Assembly: GCF_020073745.1 (NCBI RefSeq)
Contig: NZ_JAIRAU010000005.1
Coordinates: 186,001-250,000 of the forward strand
Reading direction: 5' to 3'
From: Nannocystis pusilla
GTDB taxonomy: Bacteria; Myxococcota_A; Polyangia; Nannocystales; Nannocystaceae
Length of the DNA stretch: 64,000 bases
This document shows positions 19,601-28,056 of the stretch, one piece after another; the stretch's first letter is position 1; each line of letters begins with the position of its first letter. The position numbers were made by a program, and so were the translations under genes. The notes under the pieces are model-generated. The model saw nothing but the letters and a program-made list of their open reading frames with translations, searched no databases and was not told where the DNA came from.

Positions 19601-20778
19601 GCGACCGACAGGCCCTCCGCGAGAGCCAGAAGCGCTTTCACGAGGTCAACGCGGCGGACCGGAAGAAGACCGAGTTCCTCGCGCTGCTGGGCCACGAGCT
19701 GCGAAACCCGCTCGCGCCGATCCGCAACGCGATTCATTATTTGCGGCGGGCCGTGCCGGCCCCCACCCCCGAGATTCAGCGGGCGGTGGACATGGTCGAT
19801 CGCCAGGCCGCGCACATGGCCCGGCTGATCGACGATCTGCTGGACGTCTCCCGGATCTCCAGCGGGAAGATCCTCCTCAAGAAGCGGCGCGAAGACCTCG
19901 TCGCCGTGGTCCGCACCGTCGTCGAGGATCACCGCGCCGAGGCGGCCCGCGCCGGTGTCTCCGTGCAGTTCACCGCCCGCGAGCCTCTCCCGGTGAACGG
20001 AGACGCCGTACGGCTGTCGCAATGCATCAGCAATATCCTCGGCAACGCGTTCAAATTCACCGACCCCGGCGGTCGGATCTCGGTCGTGCTCGAGCGGCGA
20101 GGCGACACCGCGGTCGTGCGGGTGAGCGACAACGGCGTCGGCATGGACCCCGAGACCCTGGTCAGGGCCTTCGAGCCCTTCGCGCAGTCCGACGTTCACC
20201 TCGCACGAGGGCGGGGCGGCCTCGGCCTCGGCCTGTCGCTCGTCAAGGCGCTGGTCGAGCTGCACGGGGGCACGGTCACGGCGACGAGCGCGGGCCAGGG
20301 TCGTGGTACGGAGGTCTCGATCCGTTTGCCCCTCGTGGCTTCGGCTCCGCCCGACACGGAAGCGGACGCGCCGGAGCTCCCGGGCGGCCCCGACGATCGG
20401 CGGCGCGTGCTCGTGATCGAGGACAACGAGGACGCCGCCCAGAGCCTCGGCATGTTGCTCGACATGTGGGGTCATACCGCCGCGATCGCCGACTCGGGCG
20501 CAGCAGGGGTGGAGGCGGCGCTCGCAGATCCACCCGACGTGGTCCTGTGCGACCTCAGCCTCTCCGGCTCCATGGACGGCTACCAGGTGTGCCGGGCCCT
20601 CCGCGCGGCCTCGTCGACAGCAGGCGCTCTCATCATCGCCATGACCGGCCACGGCCTCGCATCGGACACGGAGAATGTCAAGAAGGCCGGCTTCGATCTG
20701 CATTTGATCAAGCCGGTCGACCCCGAAGCGCTCGCGCGAATCATCCATGCCTCGCCGCTCGTGCATGCGCCCGGCTGA
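16693..20778 (+). CDS. CheB-CheR-PAS-histidine kinase-receiver hybrid signalling protein
   Basis: 1361 residues. Domains in order: CheB methylesterase (about 15-200; catalytic Ser in GIGASAGG, Asp in LSGTGSDGSLG); CheR methyltransferase (about 220-480; SAM loop VWVPGCATGEEAYS, then FATDIDDEAL); a long coiled coil of NEELQ-type heptads (about 660-730); two PAS domains (about 735-960); HisKA with phospho-acceptor His in LLGHELRNPLAPI (about 1000); ATPase domain with N and G boxes (NILGNAFKFTD, GRGGLGLGLSLVKAL); receiver domain with acceptor Asp in VVLCDLSLSG (about 1287). The GTG at 16693 has GAGGA upstream; an earlier TTG only adds unconserved residues. Such proteins are cytoplasmic. The order is known in proteobacteria, where the CheB/CheR part is thought to act outside classical chemotaxis. 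No Che array genes are nearby. Confidence 0.93.
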   Translation: MPTSIRLGSSEERSALVPVVGIGASAGGLEALEQLFAHVPPEPGVAFVVVSHLAPHLPSLMPELLAKQTALPVSAAEDGAPVEPDHVYVIPPNAALTLERGALRLEARDDRTNLIDTFLRSLAEERGERAIGVILSGTGSDGSLGLRAIKEHGGVAMAQDLASAKYDTMPRTAIDAGQVDWILPVEAMPAKVMEYVARIQNTSARPADGAHDPTRAGEHDMLMNQLCALIHRRTGRDFSRYKRSTMERRVQRRIHVLQQRSLEDYVDLLKNTPAEVDRLFQDLLISVTQFFRDPELFEALARDVLPRILADRPTDDPVRVWVPGCATGEEAYSIAMLLAEAPKTAALGAKIFATDIDDEALEMARAGRYPETIADRVSPERLERFFAPRPNGGWQVRKEIRDMCVFSTHSIISDPPFSRLDLISCRNVLIYLESDLQRTVIPLFHYGLRPGGFLLLGPSENVTAHPELFTVVDAKQRIFQRKEAKVSVRFPVGGLGLSGRRIAEAPQGYEPAARDQSLTRTLERLILAVYAPPAVIARGDGRIVFVSGQTRKFLELAPGAAGINVLEMASKELRPHLHVLLREANSKRQERIQRGVSLPVDGRIQPVDIVVRPLLELGADSDLYAVIFYEAGASLSSEQAEADGRTPAIGDAHAVALETELRSTRENLQTAVEELEVANEELKSTNEELQSSNEELQSANEELQTSKEELQSINEELHTVNAELSRKLQELDKANSDLQNLFTSSRIATVFLAGDLTIKRFSPEASQLFRLIDSDVGREITDIVPKFAGADLVADAERVLQTQSPLQREVHLLDADVWYLQRIQPYRTTDDVVIGVVITFVDITDLKSARDSARRLAAIVESSHDAILALDDRAAIVTWNHGAELMFGHTAKEAVGRTIDFLAAPDESSPFASAFGAALRGERSPPIEAFLQRKDGSPVRVLASLSPITDTQGSRAAVSWIARDITEHARDRQALRESQKRFHEVNAADRKKTEFLALLGHELRNPLAPIRNAIHYLRRAVPAPTPEIQRAVDMVDRQAAHMARLIDDLLDVSRISSGKILLKKRREDLVAVVRTVVEDHRAEAARAGVSVQFTAREPLPVNGDAVRLSQCISNILGNAFKFTDPGGRISVVLERRGDTAVVRVSDNGVGMDPETLVRAFEPFAQSDVHLARGRGGLGLGLSLVKALVELHGGTVTATSAGQGRGTEVSIRLPLVASAPPDTEADAPELPGGPDDRRRVLVIEDNEDAAQSLGMLLDMWGHTAAIADSGAAGVEAALADPPDVVLCDLSLSGSMDGYQVCRALRAASSTAGALIIAMTGHGLASDTENVKKAGFDLHLIKPVDPEALARIIHASPLVHAPG

Positions 20779-20790
20779 CATCGGCAGAAA

Positions 20791-20921
20791 GCGTGGCGCC
20801 CCTCCGCGGGCCCGCCGCGCCGGGCCCGACCGCGCGAGGCTCACGACGGCGCCACGCGCTGCCGGGCTCTCGCCCTGCGGACGACGATGTATCTGACGAT
20901 CATGCCGAGCGCCGAGTACTC
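20791..20921 (-). pseudogene. Relic of the 3' end of a phospholipase D-like gene
   Basis: The minus strand ends SALGMIVRYIVVRRARARQR then VAPS and a stop at 20841. This matches the C-terminus SAFGVIVRYIGVVRRARSRR, TAPS, of the intact gene ending at 25056. The similarity also covers about 50 bases beyond the stop, so a block of roughly 115-120 bases is shared between 20791-20915 and 25006-25130. Nothing recognisable of the rest of the gene remains; upstream sequence merges into the P-ATPase gene on the other strand. Confidence 0.75.
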
Positions 20922-20977
20922 GACGCGATGCCACCGCCGAGCTTGCGGTCGGCTGCCTTGCCGCCCACAAGAACCTC

Positions 20978-23263
20978 ATGGCACGCGTGCCAGGAAATCC
21001 GGCGCCCCGAGCGCCCTCTGCGGGTCGGGACCCGATCCCAGGAACATACACCTGCACCAGCCATGCGGAGGTGCGCCAGCCGGCCCGGGGGACCTGCCCC
21101 AAGTGCGGCGTGCCGCTCGAGCCAGTCGGGTCCTCGGCCGCCCTGAGTCGCCTCGAATGGGTGTGCCCGGTGCATTCGCACATGCTCCGAAGCGAGCCCG
21201 GCATCTGTTTCCTCTGCGGCACGGCGCTCGAGCCGCGTGGGGTTCCTCGCCCGGGGATCGAAGAGAGTGGCGATCTGCGGGCGACGAAGCGACGATTGTG
21301 GGTCGCCGCGCTGCTGACGATCCCGCTCCTCCTCCTCGCGGTTCATGACCTCTCTTCGACGCGTGCGGCGCTTCAGTGGCCCGGCACCCCGGTGCTTGTC
21401 CAGGTCGTGCTGGCGTCGCCGGTGTGCACGTGGGCGGCGTGGCCGTTCTATGCCAGGACGGCGCTGGCGTGGCGCCGCCGCCGCCTCGATGTCTCCACCC
21501 TGGCGGGGCTCGGCGCAGCGGTGGCCTATGGCTACAGCCTGGTCGCAGCGTTCGTGCCGCAGATCTTTCCATCCGCGTTCCGGGACCAGGACGGGCAGGT
21601 CGCCGTGCACTTCGCGGCCGCGTCTGTCTTTGTCACGCTCGGGCTCCTGGGACGGGTGTTGGAGCTGCTCGCCCGCCACCGGCCCGGGGCTGCGGTCCGC
21701 AGGATGCTCGACGTGGCGGCGCAATCGGCCCGCCGGCTCGCCCAGGACGGCCGCGAGGAGGAGGTCCCGCTCGAGGTGGTCCGCGTCGGCGATCGTCTGC
21801 GGGTCAGACCCGGCGACAAGGTCCCGGTCGACGGCATCGTGCTCGAGGGGCACAGCTTCGTCGACGAATCGATGGTGAGCGGTGACCCGATTGCGGCCGA
21901 AAAGCACGCGGGAGACTTCGTCATCGGCTCCACTCGCAACGGCGGCGGCCCGCTCCTCGTTCGCGCGGAGCGAGTGGGCGCGGACGTGTTGCTCGCGCGC
22001 ATCGTGGCGATGGTCGCCGAGGGCCGGCGAACTCGCGCGCCCATCCAGCGGCTCGCCGACGTCGTCGCCGCATACCTCGTGCCGGTCCTGGCGGGCCTGG
22101 CGGGCCTGACTTTCCTCGTGTGGGGCGCGTGGGGTCCGGAGCCACGAATGACCTACGCCCTGATCCATGCGGCTTCGGTGCTGATCGTCGCCTGTCCGTG
22201 CGCGCTGGGACTGGCGACGCCGATGTCGATCATGGTCGCGACCGGACGCGCAGCGACCGCCGGCGTGCTGTTCAAGAACGCCGAGGCGATGGAGATGATG
22301 CGGCGCGTCGACACCCTCGTCGTCGACAAGACGGGCACGCTGACCGAGGGGAGGCCGAAGCTCGCCGCGATCGTCGCCACGGCGGAGATGGACGAGGCAG
22401 GGATCCTGCGGCTCGCGGCGAGCCTCGAGCGCGGCAGCGAGCACCCGGGGGCGGCGGCGATCGTCGAGGGGGCAGCATCCCGCCGGCTCGAGCTCGCCGC
22501 CGCGGAGCAGCTCACGGCCATACCGGGCGAGGGCGTCACAGGCGTCGTCGACGGACGTCGCGTCGCGGTCGGCAACCTGGCGCTGATGCGCCGCCTCGGC
22601 GTCGCGCTTGGATCGAACGTCGAGCACGCCCATACGCTCCGCGGCGAGGGACACACCGTCATGCTCGTCGCAGCCGACGGGGCGATCGTCGGCCTCGTCG
22701 ATGTCAGCGATCCGATCAAGGCGAGCACCCCGGAGGCGATGGCGGAGCTGCGCGCCGAGGGTCTCCGCGTGGTGATGATCACCGGCGACGATTGGACGAC
22801 CGCCGACGTGCTGGCGCGCGAGCTCGGCATCGATGAAGTCATGGCCGGAGTGGAACCGGATCAAAAGGCAGGCGCAGTCGCCCGACTGCAGGCGCAAGGT
22901 CGGCGCGTCGCCATGGCCGGCGACGGCATCGACGACGCGCCTGCGCTGGCACGCGCGCAGGTCGGCGTCGCAATGGGCACAGGTGCGGACCTGGCGAGGG
23001 ACAGCGCGGACATCACGCTGGTCAAGGGCGACCTCCGCAGCGTCGTGCGTGCGCGTCGGCTCAGTCGGGCAGCCGTCGGCAACGTCAAACAGAACCTGAT
23101 CCTCGCGTCGGTCTACAACGCCGCGGCCGTCCCGATCGCCGCAGGCATTCTTCACCCGGCGTTCGGACGCTCGCTCGACCCCGGCGTCGTGCTCGCGGTC
23201 ATGTTGCTGAGCTCGGCCTCGGTGATCGTCAACGCGCTCCGGCTGCGTCGGCTGAAGGTTTGA
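20978..23263 (+). CDS. Heavy-metal P1B-type ATPase, copper-like
   Basis: 761 residues. The N-terminus has two Cys-rich metal-binding modules (YTCTSHAEV then CPKCGVPLEP; WVCPVHSHMLRS then CFLCGTALEP), related to the heavy-metal-binding domain usually written YTCPMHPE. Membrane helices follow. The metal motif CPC is in IVACPCALGLATP, the phosphorylation motif is DKTGTLTEG, and SEHPGAA replaces SEHPLA. Two active-site positions deviate: the actuator motif, normally TGE, is SGD in DESMVSGDPIAAEK, and the hinge motif, normally GDGxND, is GDGIDDAPAL. Copper-type members export Cu(I) across the inner membrane. The conservative changes could weaken or alter turnover. The ATG start is preferred but has only a weak ribosome binding site. 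Confidence 0.9.
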   Translation: MARVPGNPAPRAPSAGRDPIPGTYTCTSHAEVRQPARGTCPKCGVPLEPVGSSAALSRLEWVCPVHSHMLRSEPGICFLCGTALEPRGVPRPGIEESGDLRATKRRLWVAALLTIPLLLLAVHDLSSTRAALQWPGTPVLVQVVLASPVCTWAAWPFYARTALAWRRRRLDVSTLAGLGAAVAYGYSLVAAFVPQIFPSAFRDQDGQVAVHFAAASVFVTLGLLGRVLELLARHRPGAAVRRMLDVAAQSARRLAQDGREEEVPLEVVRVGDRLRVRPGDKVPVDGIVLEGHSFVDESMVSGDPIAAEKHAGDFVIGSTRNGGGPLLVRAERVGADVLLARIVAMVAEGRRTRAPIQRLADVVAAYLVPVLAGLAGLTFLVWGAWGPEPRMTYALIHAASVLIVACPCALGLATPMSIMVATGRAATAGVLFKNAEAMEMMRRVDTLVVDKTGTLTEGRPKLAAIVATAEMDEAGILRLAASLERGSEHPGAAAIVEGAASRRLELAAAEQLTAIPGEGVTGVVDGRRVAVGNLALMRRLGVALGSNVEHAHTLRGEGHTVMLVAADGAIVGLVDVSDPIKASTPEAMAELRAEGLRVVMITGDDWTTADVLARELGIDEVMAGVEPDQKAGAVARLQAQGRRVAMAGDGIDDAPALARAQVGVAMGTGADLARDSADITLVKGDLRSVVRARRLSRAAVGNVKQNLILASVYNAAAVPIAAGILHPAFGRSLDPGVVLAVMLLSSASVIVNALRLRRLKV

Positions 23264-23405
23264 ACAGAGTGGGGCGCCAGGCGCTGGGACGCACGTTACG
23301 ACGCGTCGCACCTCGCGCCGCTGCTTGACGGCGAGCAACCGTGCGACATGGCCGCCCGCTGGCGCGCGCAGGATTCGCGGCCACACTTCGCCGCGGACGC
23401 GTCCG

Positions 23406-23803
23406 ATGCAGCGAATGACCGGACTCGACGCGAGCTTCCTTTACATGGAGTCGCCGTCGGTGTCGATGCACAGCTATTCATGAACCAGGTGCTGCCCCGC
23501 CTGCCGCGACCGCCGGTCAACCTCGTGATCTCGAAGGTGCGCGGGGCGAGGGAGACACAATACCTCGTCGGCTCCGCGCTCGACAGCGTCTACCTCGGCG
23601 GGCCGCTGCTCGAACAGATCGGACTCAATCTGACGGTTTGGAGCTACCGCGACACGGTGCATCTCGCCGCGGTCGGTTGCCCCGACACCATCCCCGATCC
23701 CCGCCTCCTGCTCGCAGAATGCGAGCACGCGCTCGCCGAGCTCGTCGTCGCGGTCCAGCGCTCAGGGCCGGAATGCGGTCATCTCGTCATGTCCCATGAG
23801 TGA
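23406..23803 (+). pseudogene. Remnant of a wax ester synthase/diacylglycerol acyltransferase
   Basis: The true N-terminus survives: from ATG 23406, MQRMTGLDASFLYMESPSVS then MHSYS and a stop, matching the start of WS/DGAT enzymes. The next frame carries the C-terminal part: PPVNLVISKVRGARE, then YLVGSALDSVYLGGPLLEQI and GLNLTVWSYRD, ending near 23803. Roughly 300 central residues, including the HHxxxDG active site, are absent. The remnant keeps both ends and lost the middle, as in the P-ATPase remnant at 16.1 kb. Confidence 0.85.
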
Positions 23804-24288
23804 AGACGAAGATCTCATAGCGATCCTGTTGCTCTCGGTGCTGACGGCGCTCGCCACGGGCACCGGCCTGTCCGTGGCTCAATTTGCGCTGACCCTCGGC
23901 AGGCTCACGCCGACCCGGAGCCTTGAGGCACGCCTGGTCGGCGCGCCGACCCGGAGGCGCCGCGACGACGCCTCGAGTCCGCTCGCAGAGGGGCATCGGC
24001 GCGATCGGGCGAGGACGAGGCCATGGTCAAGAACTCAGCAGCGTCGCAAGAAGACCGGGCGGCCTTCGCGGCCTGCGGGACCAGCCCTCGAGAGGGAGCC
24101 GATAATTCGCGTCGTGAGGATGCGCGGTTTCCAGTATTCTGTGAATAGGGAGCTGATTTCATGCAGTTCACCGCTGGCGGGAGCGCCGCGCGAGCTTTGG
24201 GGTTTGACTTTCCATCCTATCCCTCGAAAACTCGCAATGACTCGCGGCCTTGAGACCGCTGCGGCGAAGCGGTCGAACGGGACGAACG
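23804..24288. other. Gene-free stretch
   Basis: No supported gene. A plus-strand frame starting at 23796 opens with hydrophobic sequence (LIAILLLSVLTALATG) but soon turns into Arg-rich sequence without any domain, so it is not called. Confidence 0.4.
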
Positions 24289-24453
24289 ATGTGGAATTTT
24301 TTCATCCGCGTGCTCATGCGGGTCTGGGCCTCGTTGTGGGCCAGTAAACCTCCGTTGGAAAGCCGGCGAAGCGCTCGGCGCCTGCGGGAAGCCCAGTACG
24401 GCCGGGCCCTGCTTGCGGCGGAGTTTGCAAGGCGTCGCATAGGCCGCTACTGA
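24289..24453 (+). CDS. Small hypothetical protein
   Basis: 54 residues. It starts with a hydrophobic helix (MWNFFIRVLMRVWASLWAS), followed by an Arg/Ala-rich helical tail. No family recognised and the ribosome binding site is weak. It sits 20 bases before another small frame, so the two could form a tiny operon. Weakly supported. Confidence 0.35.
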   Translation: MWNFFIRVLMRVWASLWASKPPLESRRSARRLREAQYGRALLAAEFARRRIGRY

Positions 24454-24473
24454 CGGCCTACGAAAGTCAGGTC

Positions 24474-24674
24474 ATGTTCGGCAAAATTCGACGCAGGTAC
24501 AGGCTCGCCGCCGCCGAGCAGAGGATGACGGTCGCCGAGGGCGAGTTGACAGTTGCGATGGCCGAACTCGTCGTCACGGAGCGGGCCGAGAAGCAGATCG
24601 TGGGGGAGCGGCTGCGCAACGCGATGGCGGAGCTCAACGCGGCACGAGACGAATTGTCCCAGCTCATGCGATGA
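24474..24674 (+). CDS. Small coiled-coil protein
   Basis: 66 residues, almost entirely one predicted amphipathic helix (RYRLAAAEQRMTVAEGELTV, MAELVVTERAEKQIVGERL, RNAMAELNAARDEL) with heptad-like spacing. No known domain. Codon use resembles coding DNA better than the surrounding stretch. It follows the 24289 frame closely. Moderately supported as a gene; function unknown. Confidence 0.45.
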   Translation: MFGKIRRRYRLAAAEQRMTVAEGELTVAMAELVVTERAEKQIVGERLRNAMAELNAARDELSQLMR

Positions 24675-25055
24675 CGATGCAGCGGTTTCGGCTGTCGGCA
24701 CAAACGAGCTCGTTCCGGCGACGTTGATGGTGCAGTGCCTGCTCTACTGCGACTTCGTTCGAGCCGGCGCGGGCGGCGAAGCATCGTGAAATCTCCGGCC
24801 ACCCGCAAGCAGAGTCGCTGACTGCGCTCGGGCCAGCGACTCGCCGGCTGGGCTCGCGGAGGTTGCCCCGACCGGAGCAATCTGTCCTTACGGGCGACAG
24901 GCGCAGGTGGTGTTCCTTGTCGCGGCGGCCAGTTGGCTGGCGGCCTCGCGGCTTGGTGCGAGGGGTGTCCGCGTCCGGCTTGGAGCCCCCGATGCGCGGC
25001 GGGGAGCGTGGTGCCCCTCCGCGGTTCCGCCGCGCCGGGCCCGACCGCGCGAGGC

Positions 25056-26507
25056 TCACGACGGCGCCGTGCGTCGCCGCGATCTCGCCCTGCGGACGAC
25101 GCCGATGTATCTGACGATCACGCCGAATGCCGACCACAGCGCGAGTGCGGCGAGCGGCCAGGCCAGCGCCCGCGGCCAATACAGAGCGACCCCTGCGGTG
25201 GCCAACAGCACCAACGCCCCCCCGAGCAAGATCCCCGCCTCCGAGCTCCCGAGGACCCGACGATTCGTGATCGCGGCGCCCACAGTATTCGCCAGGCGCA
25301 AGGCACCCGCGGCGGCGCCTCCAGACCCCGCGCTCGGCCCGGACCCCTTGGCCTGACCGCGGCGGCGCGAACGGAGCACGACCTCGGTCGCCCCGCGGAG
25401 GTCCTCCTCGTACTGCGCCTCCATGCGCCGCGCGAACGCCTCGTCCTCGAACGCCACGTCGAGCTCGCAGTTTCCCATCCAGCTGGCGATGTTGAGGTTG
25501 CTCGAGCCGACCCGCGCCCAGCGGCCGTCGACCACCGCCGACTTCGCGTGAAGCATCGGCCCGTTCCACTCGTAGACGCGGACCCCGGCCGCGAGCAGCG
25601 AGCGAAAGCCCGTGCGTGACAGCGCGCCGACGACCGGCAGGTCGCTCGAGCCCGGCACCAGCAGGCGCACGTCCACGCCGTCGCGTGCGGCGGCCGCGAG
25701 CCCCTGCACGTACGGTGAAGTGCCGATGAAGTATGCGTCCGTCAGCCACAGCGTCCGCCGGGCCAGGGCCGTGAGCATCTGATCGAGGCGATAGAGCCCA
25801 GCCGTGCTCGGTAATGTCGCCACCACGCGCACGGCGGTGTCGCCCGCGATCGGCGGCGTCTCGCAGAGGAGCGACAACCCAGCGGGCAGCCTGTCCCCGA
25901 GGCTCGCCCAGTTGTCGGCGAAGGCCACCGCGAGGTCGCGGACCGCCGGCCCGCGCAGGGCGATCCCGGTGTCCCGCCAGGCCGCCATCCCGCGTGCCGG
26001 ATCGCCGAGCCACTCCTTGCTGATGCACACCCCCGAGACGAAGCCGACCTCGGCGTCGACGACCAGCAGCTTGCGATGATCGCGGGAAACCCATCCGAAT
26101 GGACTGGCGACGCTGAACGGGTTGTACGTGCGGACCTCGCCCCCGACCATGCGCAGCGCCCTCCAGATGTGATCCCGTGATTTGCCGAGGCATCCCAGCC
26201 AGTCGCGGATCACGCACACTCGGACGCCCGCCGCCGCGCGTTCGGCCAGCGCATCGCGGAACTCACGGCACAACGCGTCGTCGTCGAAGATGTAATTCTC
26301 GAGGAGGATCGACGTGCGCGCCGCGCGAATCGCCGCCAGCCAGGCGTCGAAGTTGGCCCGGCCGTCGATCAGCAGTTCGACGGCGTTGCCCTCGATCAAG
26401 GGCGCACCGGCGACCCGGCTGAAGGTCTGTTGCGCGAGCAGGCGAACTGCCGCCTCTTCGCGAGAGGCAGGCGCCACGGGTCGGTCGGCAGTCATCGTCA
26501 TGATCAT
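25056..26507 (-). CDS. Phospholipase D family protein, cardiolipin synthase-like
   Basis: 483 residues. Two HKD motifs are present: HRKLLVVDAEVGFVSG and HAKSAVVDGRWARVGSSN. An early segment, ARTSILLENYIFDDD, is typical of cardiolipin synthases. The C-terminal 80 residues contain two hydrophobic helices (SEAGILLGGALVLLATAGVA and LAWPLAALALWSAFGVIV) and a basic tail, placing it at the membrane. The family joins or hydrolyses phospholipids through a phosphohistidine intermediate; cardiolipin synthesis is the likely reaction. Three nearby ATGs (26507, 26501, 26495) could start it; no strong ribosome binding site separates them. Its 3' end is duplicated at 20.8 kb. Confidence 0.88.
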   Translation of the reverse strand: MIMTMTADRPVAPASREEAAVRLLAQQTFSRVAGAPLIEGNAVELLIDGRANFDAWLAAIRAARTSILLENYIFDDDALCREFRDALAERAAAGVRVCVIRDWLGCLGKSRDHIWRALRMVGGEVRTYNPFSVASPFGWVSRDHRKLLVVDAEVGFVSGVCISKEWLGDPARGMAAWRDTGIALRGPAVRDLAVAFADNWASLGDRLPAGLSLLCETPPIAGDTAVRVVATLPSTAGLYRLDQMLTALARRTLWLTDAYFIGTSPYVQGLAAAARDGVDVRLLVPGSSDLPVVGALSRTGFRSLLAAGVRVYEWNGPMLHAKSAVVDGRWARVGSSNLNIASWMGNCELDVAFEDEAFARRMEAQYEEDLRGATEVVLRSRRRGQAKGSGPSAGSGGAAAGALRLANTVGAAITNRRVLGSSEAGILLGGALVLLATAGVALYWPRALAWPLAALALWSAFGVIVRYIGVVRRARSRRRTAPS

Positions 26508-26854
26508 GATGGAGAACCGGCCGAGCGCGCCCCGGTGAGCGGTTCGCGCACGCCGCGAGGCGTGCAGCGGACGCCGTGCGGGACCGCTGCGCTTCACCAG
26601 CCATGCGCTCCACTCGATCCGCAGACCGCGGGTTTGGCGCCCCGCTCTCCCTCGAGCGCAAGACCCGCCTTCATGACTACAAACGGCGGGGTCCTGTCTT
26701 TCGAATCAGATTTCGACTCAACCAAGTCTTTCTGTCTGCGGCGCCCGCTGCACAACCTCGAATCGGCGACCTCGACGACACAACGGCGACGCGTGGTTAC
26801 GCAACGACGACGGGCGCGGCAGCGGTGGTGACGCACAGTGAGGGTACTTTGCCG
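26508..26854. other. Divergent promoter region
   Basis: Lies between the divergent phospholipase D and desaturase genes and should hold both promoters. The part near 26690-26760 is visibly less GC-rich than its surroundings, as promoters here often are. No specific boxes are claimed. Confidence 0.4.
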
Positions 26855-27757
26855 ATGCCCGATCAAGCGCTCCCGTCGATATCCATGGACCCGGCCCTGC
26901 ACCGCGAGCGAGGCTACGACTGGGTGGGCTTTATCCCCTTCATCTCGGTCCACTTGCTCTGCTTCGCCGCGCTGTGGACCGGCGCGCGGCCGATCGACTG
27001 GATCGTGTGTGCGGTGCTCTACTTCGTCCGGCTGCTCGGCGTGATGGCGGGTTATCACCGCTATTTCTCGCACCGGACGTTCAAGACCAGCCGGTGGTTC
27101 CAGTGCATCCTGGCGATCGTCGCCGAGAGCACGATGCAGAAGGGCGTACTATGGTGGGCCGCGCATCATCGAAACCATCACAAGTACGCCGACGCGCCGC
27201 GGGACGTGCACTCGCCGGTGCAGCACGGATTTTGGCACTCGCACGTGCTCTGGCTGGCTGAGCGCGGCAGTGAGGTCCGGGCGCACCATCGGGTCCGCGA
27301 TCTGGCCAAATTCCCCGAGCTCGTCTGGCTCGACAAGCACTGGCTGGTGCCACCGCTGGGCCTCGGGCTTGTCGTGTGGCTCGCGCTCGGGTGGTCCGGC
27401 CTGTTCGTCGGCTTCTTTCTCAGCACCGTCCTCGTCTGGCACGCGACCTTCCTGGTGAACTCGCTCGCCCACGTCGTGGGCAAGCGGCGCTTTGCCACCG
27501 CTGACACCAGTCGAAACAACTGGCTCATCGCCCTTTTCACCCTCGGCGAGGGCTGGCACAACAATCATCATCACTACATGGGCGCCGCGCGCCAGGGCTT
27601 CTACTGGTGGGAAGTGGACGTGACGTTCTATGTCCTGAAGTGCCTCGAGTGGTGTGGAATCGTCTGGGAGCTCCGACAGGTCCCTGACGCCGTACTCGCA
27701 GAAGGGCGCACCTCGAACTTGAACCAAAGGCTCCGCGGTGACGCGATCGGTCGCTAG
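26855..27757 (+). CDS. Acyl-CoA desaturase (stearoyl-CoA delta-9 type)
   Basis: 300 residues. The three histidine boxes of membrane desaturases are intact: HRYFSH, HRNHHK and HNNHHH, the last in GEGWHNNHHHYMGAARQG. Hydrophobic segments flank them (PFISVHLLCFAALWTG; LGLGLVVWLALGWSG, then FVGFFLSTVL). Such enzymes insert a cis double bond in acyl chains in the inner membrane using a di-iron centre. The ATG at 26855 is chosen because upstream in-frame sequence is not conserved. Next to a cardiolipin synthase-like gene, it suggests membrane-lipid adjustment. Confidence 0.92.
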   Translation: MPDQALPSISMDPALHRERGYDWVGFIPFISVHLLCFAALWTGARPIDWIVCAVLYFVRLLGVMAGYHRYFSHRTFKTSRWFQCILAIVAESTMQKGVLWWAAHHRNHHKYADAPRDVHSPVQHGFWHSHVLWLAERGSEVRAHHRVRDLAKFPELVWLDKHWLVPPLGLGLVVWLALGWSGLFVGFFLSTVLVWHATFLVNSLAHVVGKRRFATADTSRNNWLIALFTLGEGWHNNHHHYMGAARQGFYWWEVDVTFYVLKCLEWCGIVWELRQVPDAVLAEGRTSNLNQRLRGDAIGR

Positions 27758-28056
27758 CCGGTGGCCCCGGGGGACCACTGCCAAGCGCGTATCCGATGAG
27801 CCCGGTCGATGCGCGGGCCGGCACACGCTGTCGTTCGACGGCGGCGCGATTTGCGGCGGCCGCCGCAACGGGGCGACTCGCGCGCCGGGGGTGGACTCAC
27901 GTCGCCGTAGATCGGCATTCGCCGGCAGGGCCGGGCGGTGGGCGCCAGGCTCGAAGAGCGGCGCAGCGGACGCCACGGCTGGTCATGCCGTCGGCGACGG
28001 CGTGGCTGCAGATCGGTGGCATCCATCGTATTCACTACACTTCCCCCGGAGCAGTT

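Noticed and set aside
17944..21222. Very long open frame antisense to the hybrid kinase gene (over 1000 codons)
   Set aside because: It mirrors codon bias of the real gene in GC-rich DNA; composition is His/Arg/Asp-rich with no domain, while the plus strand encodes clear catalytic motifs.
23796..24347. Plus-strand frame starting MSEDEDLIAILLLSVLTA
   Set aside because: Only the first 35 codons look protein-like; the rest is Arg-rich chance sequence.
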